64,000 nt of DNA from Vespa crabro. Taxonomy: Eukaryota; Arthropoda; Insecta; Hymenoptera; Vespidae. A model generated the notes under the pieces. It was not told the origin of the DNA, ran no database searches, and saw only the letters and a program-made list of their open reading frames with translations. A program made the position numbers and the translations under genes. Location of the stretch: contig NC_060962.1 in assembly GCF_910589235.1 (NCBI RefSeq), forward strand, positions 3,908,732 through 3,972,731, read 5' to 3'. Position 1 is the stretch's first letter. Each line of letters starts with the position of its first letter. This document shows positions 1 to 10,660 of the stretch, piece by piece.

Positions 1-470
1 TGAAATATACGTAATTTATTAAATATACGTATATTTAGCTAAAATGAAACAATAAATAATTTGATTTTAATAAATTTGTGAAAAAGAATAGTTCATCGTA
101 ATTGTTTGTCAATTAATAGATCTTACTTTAGAATCTTGAAATTTGATTTGTTATCTTATTTTTAATATATTAAATATTTTATTATCAATACTTTTTATTA
201 TCATATATTCTCATGATTTATACATTTTAAAACATTTTAATGTGTGATAGAATTTAATTATGATCATGAATATTGAATTAGATAATAATATATAATATTC
301 CAATGGATTTAATTCTTTATTGATTAGATTTATTGAATATAGTAAATGTGTATTTGTTTATAAAAAAAAAAAAATTGCATTTATTTACGAAATGATTCTT
401 AATTCGATAAAGTAAAAGAATTTTAGTTGTGTGAACGAAATAAAAAAGAATACACGGGATCGTTTCGTTA
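1..470. other. AT-rich non-coding spacer
   Basis: Strongly AT-rich sequence with short A and T runs, including an A run near 361-374. No open frame, RNA fold or transposon end was recognised. Confidence 0.7.
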
Positions 471-835
471 GCTGTCACTTAATCGTTCCGTGGAAAGTGC
501 TATCCGATTCAATAATTCAACGGACGATACGACACGACCGACAGGAAGAATAAATCCGTTCAACAGCTGTTACGGGCCTGATTCTCGCTAAACCGTGCCA
601 AAGCACTTTAGGACAATTCAGGAGTTTCCTATTCCCCATTGGACCGCACGTTAAAAGGTCGAACGTGCGAAAGTAACCGTTAGTCAATTCCCTTTGCCCT
701 ACCTTTCGAACAATGATAGAAACGATGCACATCACATCGAGTGACTTCGCGCTTACCGGATTTTCGATTAGTTTGACTTTTAAGAACAATTCTCTTTCGT
801 TCACGTAACAAAGTATCAAGACGTCGAAATATTTA
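471..835. other. Balanced-composition island with an unrecognised minus-strand ORF
   Basis: GC content rises here relative to both flanks. The minus strand is open from 819 to 517 (100 codons). The predicted peptide starts MILCYVNERELFLKVKLIE and ends in a Cys/Arg-rich tail. It has no domain, signal peptide or transmembrane segment that I recognise, and no convincing splice context was seen. It may be a chance frame in a less AT-rich segment, a non-coding element, or a small unrecognised exon. Confidence 0.3.
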
Positions 836-1330
836 AATGGTACATAAATACAAAGCTACGAGATTTATTTGGATAAAAACAAAAAAAAGAGAAAAAGAAT
901 GGAACTCGATATTCGAAAGTATTTCATTTGATCTTTTATCCTAAATATTTTCAAAGAAATCGACGAATTGCGATATTGAGAATAATTAATATCATTTAAT
1001 TCCTCTCCTAGAGCTATCTGTTGTTCATAGGAAAGCAAATAATTCGTAGGTGGTAGAAGGAATTAAATACTTTGGACATACCATAGAATTTCAAGCTCAT
1101 GAGGATGACAATGAAATCTAGAAAGAGGATAGTCTGCGAAGCACGTATTCAGACAAGTATATCGTCCAGTCTGCTTCGTTTGGTCCGTTTCGGTTCGCTG
1201 AATTATGGCGAATGAAGCACTTTGTGAAAGCGCACGTACACGGGATTCCCTCGTGGGGGAACGTTACTAAAAGCTACAAGGAGAGAAAAAAACGTTCCGA
1301 ATATTTCTCGACGTCAATCGAACAATTTCA
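836..1330. other. Non-coding spacer
   Basis: Mixed AT-rich sequence. The stretch 1085-1260 is somewhat less AT-rich, with CpG words. An open frame beginning at 1212 runs straight into the purine tract that follows and is judged spurious. Confidence 0.6.
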
Positions 1331-1335
1331 ACGTC

Positions 1336-1440
1336 AAGGGGAAGGAGAGAGAAGGGGGAGGGGAGGGAGGAAGAGAAAAACAGAGGTAAAAAAGGAGAGA
1401 AAGTATGTAAAAAAAAAAAAAGAAAAAAAGGAAGGAGAAA
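1336..1440 (+). repeat. Purine tract with G-quadruplex motif
   Basis: Almost pure purine on the plus strand. G runs lie at 1338-1341, 1354-1358, 1360-1363 and 1365-1367, with a GG at 1369-1370. That gives four G tracts with loops of 12, 1 and 1 nt, which fits an intramolecular G-quadruplex with one long loop. A-rich purine sequence follows to about 1440. Confidence 0.7.
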
Positions 1441-1984
1441 AAACGCTCTAATTTTTGTTCCTTCTGGAAAGCACAAACACGAAATCTGGACTATGTGAGT
1501 TTTCTGGACTACGAGAATTACAAAGTGCCGAACAACAGGTGGAAACAGTTTCGATGAAAAAAACCAAAAAATTATTCAACAACGAGTTTTGTAGTTTTCA
1601 AAATCAACGAAAAAAATATTTCTAAATTTTGAAAGTTTTATGAAGCTTAATAGCATTACAAATCGTTACAAATCATTTTTGATGATTTCATCATATTTTC
1701 ATAATTATGTCTCGCGATAATGAATGCACATTTCGATAACTATCGGAATAGACGATTCTGAATAATTTTGTTTCAATCGTTGAACATTCGATCACGAAAA
1801 TACATATGTATTCATAATAATCGTCATTTGAAATCACTCTTGTTTATCGAGAAAGGAAATGTTGGAAATGTTTTAATATTGCCTTTTTATATTAAAACAT
1901 TCAATGAAAATGTATCATATAAAATAAAATATTTATATATGAAATGAATCATTCTCAAAGGTCGCGCGAACGTAGATCCACGTG
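1441..1984. other. AT-rich non-coding spacer
   Basis: AT-rich with no supported gene. Short CpG-containing words are scattered through it. A CACGTG E-box occurs near 1980. Confidence 0.6.
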
Positions 1985-1990
1985 TATACG

Positions 1991-2055
1991 TACACATATA
2001 CATACATAAACATACATACATACGTACACATATACATATATACATATATACATAT

Positions 2056-2101
<46 letters not shown>

Positions 2102-2102
2102 A
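1991..2102. repeat. Compound (ACAT)n / (ACATATAT)n / (TA)n microsatellite
   Basis: ACAT-type units with interruptions pass into an 8-bp ACATATAT period and then a pure TA run from about 2069 to 2097. Translation gives Tyr-Ile runs on the minus strand, which are artefacts. Confidence 0.92.
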
Positions 2103-3550
2103 CAGAAAGTACTTTAAAATTCATTCGCGATCAAGCAAAAACGATGTTCGAGCATAGGTAGGAGAGAGGGTAAAAGCTCTCATTTACGAGCATATTTAGC
2201 CGCGAAGCCTCGACGTAAAGAGCTACCGAAAACATCTGCCGAAATTGGTCCAGCCAATTAGTAGTCCGTCGTAAACCTCTTCAGAGACACTTCAATTTTC
2301 AACGGCCGGAGTACCTCGAGTAACTTCATTCTTCGTGACGTCAGCTCGAAATGTATGTGACTGACTTTACCGAGAATAGAATTTTATGAATTCGTACGAG
2401 ATGTTTCTTTCGTAATGATATCTTTTCTTTGCAGTTAAGTGTGAACTTAAAAAAAAAAAAAAAAAACAAAAAAAAAACAAAAAAAAAAAGAAAAGAAGAA
2501 AAATATGCATTAAATTATTCATAATTAAATTATTCGTAATTAAATTATCAAATATTTTTATTTACGCTAGTAACGAGCTGATACGCTTATAAAACGAACT
2601 AGAAAAAAAAGAGGATAAAGAGAAACGGAATCATGTTTTACGAGTCGACTGAATCGCGTACGATCCAGTTAAAATTACTAAAAAAATTTCTTCCGTTGGC
2701 AGAACTGAATCGATAGCCTCTATCCTTTTCTCCGCGGGATCTCGTGGAGTCTGCGCGATGAACGCAATGAGTAAGCCTCGGAGCTTGCAGACACTCTAGC
2801 TTTTGGAGACCGGGTTAAGCTCGAGGTAGGGTGCGTCAACGTGTAATCAACGACATCATTTTTGTCATTCTCTACGATGAAAATTCTATGTTTCATATAA
2901 CTAATTCTTAATTCAATACTTGTTATTATCTTCTTTTAAGGATTAATAAAGTTATGATGTAAATAAATAGATTTAATCAACGCAATTTGATTTTATTAAC
3001 AATTATACATATGATTATGTTTATATACGATCAATTGTTTACTTTAATAGTTAGAACGAATAACTCGAATCTTTTTCTTTTTATGTAAACCTTAAAACGA
3101 TGAAAAAAAAAACTTTAAAAAGATCCTGTTATTATACAGTTCACTATTATCACTTCGAGGTACATATTGAGAAAACATTTTGAAAACTACTTATTACCAT
3201 TGAAAAGTTTCAAGGTTACTGAGAACGTCTTATTAAACTATAAAACGCGAACGTGATATCTTCCACGAAAATACTTATCTTTATGGATCTTTTTTCTTTT
3301 CATGACAATTTTCTTTTCTAGAGACTCACAGGTTGTTACAGATCAAGTTCCATGAAAGACAAGAGCGCATTGATGATGTCGGTAGCGTATTCCAGGATAG
3401 TAACCTTGCAATTTCGAGAAAGTGAGAGGATGGTTTTGAGGAATACTCGACTTTAATCTGAGACGATTGCTTTAATCCGAGATGAACGTTCTGCGATTTT
3501 GTCAGACTTCTCCTATGTTCAATATTCTCTCATCTCTTTCGTTGAATATT

Positions 3551-3552
<2 letters not shown>
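2103..3552. other. Non-coding spacer with two less AT-rich patches
   Basis: The patches 2110-2350 and 2690-2850 are CpG-containing and balanced in composition. The rest is AT-rich, with an A-rich tract at about 2450-2491. No open frame longer than about 60 codons was seen. Confidence 0.6.

Positions 3553-3610
<58 letters not shown>
3553..3610 (+). repeat. (AG)29 microsatellite
   Basis: An uninterrupted AG run of 58 bp followed by a degenerate GGAGAAACAGAGA tail. Frames crossing it read as alternating Arg-Glu or Ser-Leu. Confidence 0.97.
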
Positions 3611-3615
<5 letters not shown>

Positions 3616-4690
3616 AACAGAGATAAATCTCGCTAAAAATTACCAAAATTTCTTTTTTCTTTCTTTCCTCTTCATTTCTTTTCATTGGAATCATAATCAT
3701 CGATCGAAAGTATTCGTAATAAGTCGTTACTTTTATTATCATATATAACTATACTCAATTTTCTTTCTATAAATGTGTCTCCATGTTCGTTTATATAAAA
3801 GAGTGATTTTAAGTTAAAAGTATTGCTACTTTTTCTCCTATCAATTTCTTCATTTTATTTTATCTTTCGGTAGAGCGTGTTTTCTATACGTACTCTCGTA
3901 GAAAATCCATTGAAGAAGAACGTGCCTCGCCTATATATGACGTTATATTGAGTCTCCTACGCAAGTACTATAAGCGCTTATCATACGAGTACGTATACAT
4001 ACAGTAGATACATATACGTGTGTACAGTAGGCGGAAGGGTTAAATACTCGAACGTCTTAGTCGCTTATCATTAAACGAAAAAGAATTTCTCTCGAATCAA
4101 AGTGACATTGAAGAAACGTTTTTTTAGTTTTCTCATCATTGAATTTATTTGTATATATTTTTATTTGATGAAGAAGTTTGATTGATTCGGCAAAATTAAT
4201 AATCGTAAAAATATATATGAAACATAATGTTCGATTAATTTTTACATTTGAATGAATTTTCGAATGAATGAATAATATACGATTAACGATAGAAGAAAAT
4301 GATTTAATATATTTTTATGATTATTAATATCTTCTTCTATAATTAAGATTCTATATCTTTTGAAACAAGAAAAGAAATTGATAATAAATCGAAATGAAAT
4401 ATCTATCTATGTAATAAAAGAGGAATGACAAACCTAAGTCATGAAATTTTCACTGTCTAAGATTAGATTGAAGTGTGTATCTTTAACCCTACGAAACTTC
4501 GACCAAAAGTGTAAAAGGCTGAGTACGATGCACTGCCCTCTATCGATAAGAACATCTCCGTCTCGCAACATCAACGGTCCAGTGGATACACGCCTGCTGG
4601 CTAAAATCGATTTCATCTTTTCACCTCGTACATACTTTTCACTTTTATTTATATTCTCTCGTGAAAAAAAATTTCCACTTCGCTGCACTT
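3611..4690. other. AT-rich non-coding spacer
   Basis: AT-rich, with a T-rich patch around 3645-3685. The stretch 4440-4620 is less AT-rich and open on both strands, but those frames owe their length to the purine tract downstream. Nothing in it was recognised. Confidence 0.6.
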
Positions 4691-4692
4691 CA

Positions 4693-4872
4693 ACAAAAAA
4701 AAAAAAAGAAAGAAAGAAAAAGGAGAAACAAAAAAAAAGAAAAAAAAACAAGAAGAAGAAGAAAGAAGGAAAGAAAATAGAAAGATACAAAAGATTAAAG
4801 AGAGAGCGAGAGAGAGAGAGAAAAAAAGAAAAAAATTAAAAATAAGTACAAAGAAAGAAGAAGGAAAAAGAG
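4693..4872 (+). repeat. Long A/G-rich tract
   Basis: About 180 bp of nearly pure purine. It begins with an A run, passes through GAAA, AAG and GGAA units, includes a short AG run at 4801-4821, and ends in AAGAAGGAAAAAGAG. Lys/Arg-rich and Phe-rich frames here are artefacts. Confidence 0.9.
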
Positions 4873-4962
4873 AAAAGTTCTCGTTCTTGATCTCACGAAC
4901 ATATATTACGAACATATATATACTATCCTAACGAGAATGAAAAAAGAAAATCACGTTAGCTG

Positions 4963-5044
4963 AAGTAAAAGAAAGAAAAAGATGAAATAGAGAGAGAGAG
5001 AGAGAGAAAGAGGAAGAGAATAGAAAATAATCAAAGGAAACGAG
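4963..5044 (+). repeat. GA-rich purine tract
   Basis: AAAGAAAGAAAAAG units with a pure AG run at about 4989-5007. It lies directly upstream of the CpG-rich promoter-like segment. Confidence 0.85.
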
Positions 5045-5059
5045 AGCGTACCTACACGT

Positions 5060-5402
5060 CACGCGATGAAAGTAATCTCGTCATGCAGAGGCTCGAAGTT
5101 TTCGCATTGAGCATTGGTTCCATCGTACGTATCACGTATCTCGTCAGGATTCTCACAGCGTCCCTGGTCCAGCGAACACGCACGCCGGCCGAAGTGTAAG
5201 CCGCAGAATCGACCGTGGCGCGCTCGGCACGATAGGTGGAGAAAGGGGTGGGGGGCGTTGTCGAACGGGGGTGGCCAGTGGAGTCTCTGGCGTCGCGGTG
5301 CGCGAGAGCTTGCGGAGCTTTTCATTCCGGTGCCGTAGTTCGTCTCGCAAGCTTCGAGGCGCCGTTCGGGCTCGCTTGTGCCGCTCCTTTTCTTGGTCCT
5401 CC

Positions 5403-5405
<3 letters not shown>
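5060..5405 (+). promoter_or_regulatory. CpG- and GC-rich promoter-like segment
   Basis: This is the most GC- and CpG-dense stretch of the window, holding many CG words (CACGCCGGCCG, GTGGCGCGC, GGCGTCGCGG). A G-rich patch lies at about 5236-5275. A TTCATTC word with the A at 5324 resembles an arthropod initiator. I saw neither a clear TATA box nor a clear downstream promoter element. A pyrimidine-rich leader and a strong splice donor follow on the plus strand, so plus orientation is inferred. In insects with little CpG depletion such a segment could also simply be a GC-rich patch. Confidence 0.45.
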
Positions 5406-5444
<39 letters not shown>

Positions 5445-5456
5445 ACACTCTCTCTC
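5406..5456 (+). repeat. (CT)n microsatellite in leader
   Basis: CT run with two small interruptions (TTTCTC, then CACACTC). It sits about 80 bp downstream of the candidate start site and would place GA/CT sequence within the 5' leader. Confidence 0.95.
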
Positions 5457-5460
5457 TTAC

Positions 5461-5528
5461 TCAGTCACTTACTCACTCACTCAGTCACTTACTCACTCAC
5501 TCAGTCATTCACTCACTTATTCACTCAG
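5461..5528 (+). repeat. 20-bp tandem repeat (TCAGTCACTTACTCACTCAC)
   Basis: Two perfect 20-bp copies at 5461-5480 and 5481-5500 are followed by a degenerate third copy. Each unit is itself built from a TCAC/TCAG/TTAC tetranucleotide period. It probably arose from the adjacent CT array by slippage and point change. Confidence 0.9.
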
Positions 5529-5797
5529 TCACTCTCGTTCTCACTCTTGTTGTCTTCGTCTGTCTATACATTCGTTGTTCACTCGTTCATTCATTCCGTA
5601 TACACTGTTGTATATTTTACATGTATACGCGGATACTACGTTTGATCTATGCCTATATCATAGGTATCTTCTTTCTCATTTTACATTTGACGTTCCGTGC
5701 GTGATATTCGTGCGTGCAAATATATTAGTGCTCTCCTGTGTGTTCTAACTCGTGTCGTCACGTGTGTGTTGATAAATCGTTGAGGAGAGCCTGATCA

Positions 5798-5889
5798 CTT
5801 CTTTTCTTTTCTCTCTTTTTCTCTCTCTCTCTCTCCCTCTCTCTCTCCCTCTCTCTCTCTCCCTCTCTCCCTCTTTCTCTTTTTTTTCT
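5798..5889 (+). repeat. 92-nt uninterrupted polypyrimidine tract
   Basis: Only C and T for 92 nt: CT repeats with several CCCTCT variants and a terminal T run. Mirror-like polypurine/polypyrimidine DNA of this kind can adopt triplex (H-DNA) structure. It lies inside the putative leader. Confidence 0.95.
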
Positions 5890-5988
5890 GTTAGAGAGAA
5901 AGAAAGTCTATCTCAAAAGGAGACTCGTTCACGTGTATAAAACTACGATAGATCGGACGAGACTGAAACGATTAAAGGAACCTTGAAC

Positions 5989-6005
5989 GTATTTTCTTTT
6001 TTCAG
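5989..6005 (+). other. Candidate 3' splice acceptor
   Basis: A TATTTTCTTTTTTCAG-type pyrimidine run ends in CAG at 6003-6005. This is a strong insect acceptor consensus. Use of it would make 6006-6397 a separate leader exon, but no equally strong partner donor was found between 5400 and 5950. Confidence 0.35.
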
Positions 6006-6195
6006 CTCCGTCGCTTTTTTAGATCAACGAACTGTGCATCGAACTTGTCGATTTATGAACGAGGATTTCTTTTGGAACACTACGAGGAGACTTGAGAGGT
6101 GCCTGTTTTATGGATTTTACATAGGTAGCGAACGGTGATTGTGTTATCATGATGATTATTATCTCATCGTTGGATGTGTAAAGATCGATCTGTGA

Positions 6196-6390
6196 ATGTT
6201 CGCGAGTGTTGTTCCAATCTCGTTTAGTGTCATCGTCGTCTTTGTCGCTATTGGTGGTTGTGGTAGTAGTGATACTGGTGCTTGTGATACCGGTCATAGT
6301 GATGATGCAAGTTACAGGACGAGACGCGTGATTTTTAAATCTCATGAGTTTAAAATTAAGAGGACATCGTTAGCGGATCTTCGTAATTAA
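6196..6390 (+). other. Upstream open reading frame in leader (64 codons)
   Basis: ATG at 6196, stop TAA at 6388-6390, only 7 nt before the splice donor. The peptide begins with a hydrophobic Val/Ile/Phe-rich stretch and then a Gly/Ser/Asp-rich part. It is not recognised. If the leader is transcribed, this uORF and others would be expected to reduce translation of the main frame. It may equally be chance. Confidence 0.2.
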
Positions 6391-6394
6391 CTAA

Positions 6395-6403
6395 CAGGTG
6401 AGT
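6395..6403 (+). other. Consensus 5' splice donor CAG|GTGAGT
   Basis: CAG at 6395-6397 followed by GTGAGT at 6398-6403, matching the metazoan donor consensus at every position. The sequence immediately downstream becomes T-rich and AT-rich, as expected for an intron. Confidence 0.5.
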
Positions 6404-7379
6404 GTTTCTTTAATTCTTTTTTTTTGTTTTTTCTTTTTTCTTTACTGTTTTCGTGTTAACCATACTTGATCATTTTAACTCGCGGTGGGATTAACCAGAC
6501 TCAACTCGCAAATTATGATCTATGGGAAATGCGAAAGAAAATGTTCGGAATTTATCGTTCTGTGTCGTCTATGCTTAATGCAACGAGGCCGACGACAGTG
6601 ATGGATACGACCGTCGGGGCTCGTTTCCGTTGAAACTTTCAGCGAGTCCGCGTGGAAACTGATTTTCGTGTCATAAAAGTCGGACCTAACACCTGATCTT
6701 CCCATGACCTTCGCTACTCTACTCTCCCTTTTTTTTCCCCACGCATCGGACGAAATTTTAATTCATTAAAAAACCATTCATGTCATTGTGTTAATTTTAT
6801 TATTCGACGACATTACAAAATTATGGAATTTTTTACAAAAAAAGAACATCTTGGCTATTTCGACTTTGTAAAAATATTTAACAGCATTAAACATATAAAT
6901 AAATTAATAGTTTTAATTTTACAAACAAATTATTATTATTTTTTTTTTTTTTTTTTTAATGAATCTATGAAGACTAGTTTTATATGGAAGATTTAAAACA
7001 TTCTTTTCGATGTATCATTCTTATTCAAATAGTTCTAGATGATTGTTTTACGATTCTGTAAACTTCAAGCAAGAATATGAATTTAATGTTGAACATTGTA
7101 AAGTTATTCTATGAATTATCAAATGCTACGAAATATAATGGATAATATGTAAAATGACTTAAATATTTAACATGATTAACTTAATTTTGGAATTTGTTGT
7201 AAATCCTACATTGTTAGAACGTTCAATCCTCTTTTCGTAATGATTATTTCTGAAACAAAATCTAATAGATTTTCTTTCGTACAAATTTTCAAAAAAAAAA
7301 TCAAATACATGTATTTCAAATCGGGGAATGAATTTCTCGTTAGCCCACTTACACAACGTTACTTCTACTGTATTATTTC
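6404..7379. other. AT-rich putative intron sequence
   Basis: T-rich just after the donor. A CpG-containing balanced patch lies at 6480-6720, and a T run at about 6938-6957. The rest is AT-rich. No exon was recognised. Confidence 0.5.
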
Positions 7380-7690
7380 GACTGTTAGCGATCAGGTAGC
7401 GTTATTGAAAATTAATCGTGGATGCTAATGAAATCCTTCTATTCTATACACGCGCGTACACCCGTACGGCTCTGGATATTACGCAGAAACATTTCACGAT
7501 CATACGGCGTGGTATGTTAACCTCGGACGTACCAATAATTTGCATAAATCAGCAAGAAAATTTGCGCGTACGTGATCGCAGACATCGTGCGTTATGTCGG
7601 TACACGATTTATGCGTCAGTTATGTTAATTTTGAAGAAAAATCTTGATACACCGACTGTTAATGAACAATCATGCAAATAATTCAGAATT
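7380..7690. promoter_or_regulatory. Balanced-composition island, candidate cis-regulatory element
   Basis: About 300 bp of less AT-rich, CpG-containing sequence flanked by AT-rich DNA. It contains a perfect POU-type octamer ATTTGCAT at 7538-7545 and several CG-containing words. It is open on the plus strand from 7418 to 7678 (87 codons, unrecognised). Octamers also occur elsewhere in the window by chance, so functional meaning is inference. Confidence 0.2.
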
Positions 7691-9240
7691 TAGTCTTATG
7701 ATAAGGGTTGAAGTAAACTGAATTCAATGTACAGAGAAGTTACAGCTGGTTTTAATTAGAATCTAATGAAAGCAGGGTTTCCGATCGATCTGCGGTATAC
7801 ATTGGGCTCGAGTGAGACGTGAAATTGCGATATCTCGAAACATCTATCTTTAATCGTTCGATTAATGAAGATATGACTTTATCGTGACAGATCGTGTCGT
7901 TAGACTATTAAATACAATTTATGAGTATATCGATCTCTACTATAAGAAAAATTAAAATTGAAAAATAACGAATGCTCGGAATGTGGTTGGAACTTGTACC
8001 AAATATGGTCAGAATGTTACCAAACATAAAACGCGATTTTACTTTCCACCGTTGTCGTTTGAACTGCTAAACTAATTTTCTCTTTCTTTTTATTTTTCAA
8101 TCAGACTTGTGAAGTTTTTCTATCAAGTCGGCACAACACACTTTTGCCGTTGCTATTGAAAATGTAAAAACTGAGTCAATAGGAGGCAACGAAAAGAAAG
8201 AAAGAGAGAGAGAAAGAGGGAGAGAGCATAACACAACGAACATAACGTAGTCGTATCTCGATAAAACGAGAGTATCCTAAAGGTCTGGGTTAGTTCTGCT
8301 AAAGGAAATCGATATCGAGTTCACACATCGGAAATTATGAAACGTAAACGCGTCCAAGATATCGTAGTCGGTGACCTCGACGTTGCTTGGACACCAAACT
8401 ACCTCGGTCGTTCTACCGTGAGCAATCAGAACGGAAAATCGATGTGCGTTCTAACGATGTTATCATCGAATATCCGAATGTTACCTTAATGATTGGTTAT
8501 TCATCCAAGTAAAATATTACGATTAATTTCAAGCGATTAGAAATCAAATGTTGTAATCACCTTGGTAACACTTATATCTCACAAATTCGTAAATCTAGAA
8601 AATACGAATATGGTGTAGATTTTAATATATTTTTTCTATATTTCAAATACTATTCGAATGTAATGTGATTAAATACGTTTATAATAAATCTTATCATTTA
8701 GCAATAAGTCTGAATATAATACTTCTTTGAATAATTTCAATTTATTATTAAATCATTTTTACTTTTAAAATAATACATCTAACTTGTCGTTTTCTTCAAA
8801 GAGAATTTTTTCAAATTTTCAATATTTCGAGATTAAATTCCATTTTATGCGTCGTAAAAAAGTTGTAAAAACTTTGCGATAAAGTACGTATCTGATCCAT
8901 AATAGTCTTTACCACTTACTTCTCTATCAGGTAATATCAGACCTCTCATCTTCTTCTTCAATATTTCATGAAATAACGATGATGCTTTAGATATCTTTGA
9001 TGCTGTCTCAAGTGATTATATTCGCCAAAGTGACTTTATAAATTCCGAATAATATGATCGAAAACGTAATCGAACATTCATTCAACATATTCCTTAGGAG
9101 TAGGATATTTTAGAACGAATCACGAGGGAAATAATATACATCGAAAAATAGGTGACAGGAGCAGAAGTGGGCGACGATGCTAGTGGCAACGGGAGAGAAT
9201 AAAGTTGTTCGAACTATGATTATTGAAAAACGAAGTTGAG
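7691..9240. other. Non-coding putative intron sequence
   Basis: A mixture of AT-rich sequence and a balanced patch at 8230-8470. A short purine tract lies at 8191-8226. No supported gene. Confidence 0.55.
8191..8226 (+). repeat. Short GA-rich purine tract
   Basis: GAAAAGAAAGAAAGAGAGAG followed by GAAAGAGGGAGAGAG. All purine over 36 nt. Confidence 0.85.
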
Positions 9241-9278
9241 AAAAGAATTATAGACACACATTATAGACACACATTCAT

Positions 9279-9295
9279 ACACACACACACACACA
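9279..9295 (+). repeat. (AC)n microsatellite, short
   Basis: ACACACACACACACACA run preceded by two copies of a TATAGACACACATT-like word. Confidence 0.9.
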
Positions 9296-9555
9296 GGTTG
9301 GTTTATAACTAGTAGTATAACCAAGAATCTAGTGATATTACGTATAAAAATAAGTCGAAAGTTCAAAATAAAGTTTGCTTACTTTTTTCAAAAGGATTAT
9401 TTTTTTCTCTTTTTTATTTTTCTTTCTTTTTTTTTTAATAAAACAAAAAAGCTATTAGTTTTTACATACTTTGTATATTCTTTTTTATTCTTTTTTCATT
9501 TTCCGATTATTTCTTCTCTTTGCTGTAAAATACAATACGAATATTCACGAATTTC

Positions 9556-9564
9556 GTATGTATA

Positions 9565-9595
<31 letters not shown>
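9556..9595 (+). repeat. (TA)n(TATG)n microsatellite
   Basis: A short TA run followed by five or more TATG units ending at TATGTCG. Confidence 0.92.
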
Positions 9596-9599
9596 CGAT

Positions 9600-10300
9600 G
9601 TAGAGAATCGTATTTTCTTTCGTTCGATAAAATACTTCGTTTTCGAACAAAGGACAAATCATAGGGAATCCTTTACAAAGCGATCACATGATACTCTCAC
9701 ATATATCTGTACGTGCGGCGACTGATAGGATTCGGTTATTTGAGCCAGTTGATTTATATCTGTAGAACTTTAATTTTATTCACTTTCACTTTTATTATAT
9801 TATTTGTAAAATTATATCGATTGATAATACGAATTAAATGTTTCTAATATTCTCATTCATTCGATTTAAACCATGATTCAGTTTTAGAGATAAATTTAAA
9901 AAGGGGAGAAAAGAAACCGAGAAACAAGTAAAAAAATCATTTCTATTTGATTTTTACAATAAATATTTTCGCAATAAAGATTTTGAAAATAAATTGATAA
10001 CAATCTGATCGATATGTATTTTTATGTACTTACGTATATTTATTTTCATGCGTATGTTTGAAATAAATTATGATATGTATATAATATAAATTTCATATAT
10101 TTACAAAAAGTGATATTATTTGTTAATAATTTTACATTGTAACATTGGAACATATGGATGCATATACCTATGAATCTCTCTGTAATTGACGATTAAAAGA
10201 TTTGTACTTTCTTCTTTAAGTTGTAGAAAAAAAAAAAGAAGTCGTATATCTAGGAGAAAAGAGATATAAAATATCGATGTATGTAGACATTATCACGTAA
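9600..10300. other. AT-rich non-coding spacer
   Basis: AT-rich with no repeat array longer than about 20 bp and no recognised gene. Confidence 0.6.
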
Positions 10301-10660
10301 ATGTGGGATATCTTCATCATTTTCCCTTCACTCGTGGCCTATATTCAGTCGTTATTCGTGGCCGCGTTCAAGGAGACTTCCTACTTTGCGTTTCTACTTC
10401 GAGGGAACGTATTTCATCAAAACTTGTGCCTTTCGAGTCGTCCAATCCTCGGTACGGATCTTCTGATGCTCCACCCAATTCAGAGCGAGTGTGAATGAGA
10501 GGGCCGATCTCTCAAATTTATACGAGCACGAAGATATCTGTGACTATCAAATGGATGCATACTTTACCGAAGAAGCATGGCGTTTTTATCATTTCGCGAG
10601 ATCTACTTTCTTGAGATTTGCCTTCGAATATACGTAAGAAGATATAAGGAACATTGAACC
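10301..10660. other. Balanced-composition island
   Basis: Less AT-rich, CpG-containing sequence. Two overlapping plus-strand frames (10301-10498 and 10303-10494) are open for about 64 codons each but match nothing I recognise. Simultaneous openness in two frames argues for base composition rather than coding. Confidence 0.3.

Larger units (their letters stand above)
5324..6397 (+). other. Putative 5' untranslated leader exon(s)
   Basis: The segment lies between the promoter-like region and a perfect splice donor. All three plus frames contain stop codons and no frame stays open through the donor, so any transcript here is untranslated leader. It could be one exon of about 1 kb. Alternatively, an upstream exon could splice to the acceptor at 6005, giving a final 392-bp leader exon (6006-6397). 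The encoded protein would begin in a downstream exon that is not identified in the window. A long non-coding RNA is the main alternative. The 5' end is a guess from the initiator-like word at 5324. Confidence 0.4.

Noticed and set aside
1887..2124. Tyr-Ile and Tyr-Met-rich frames on the minus strand
   Set aside because: Translation of TA/ACAT microsatellites.
5236..5748. 170-codon plus-strand frame across the promoter-like segment
   Set aside because: It reads through the CT microsatellite as Ser-Leu repeat and continues into TCAC repeats. The overlapping frames are equally open, so composition explains it.
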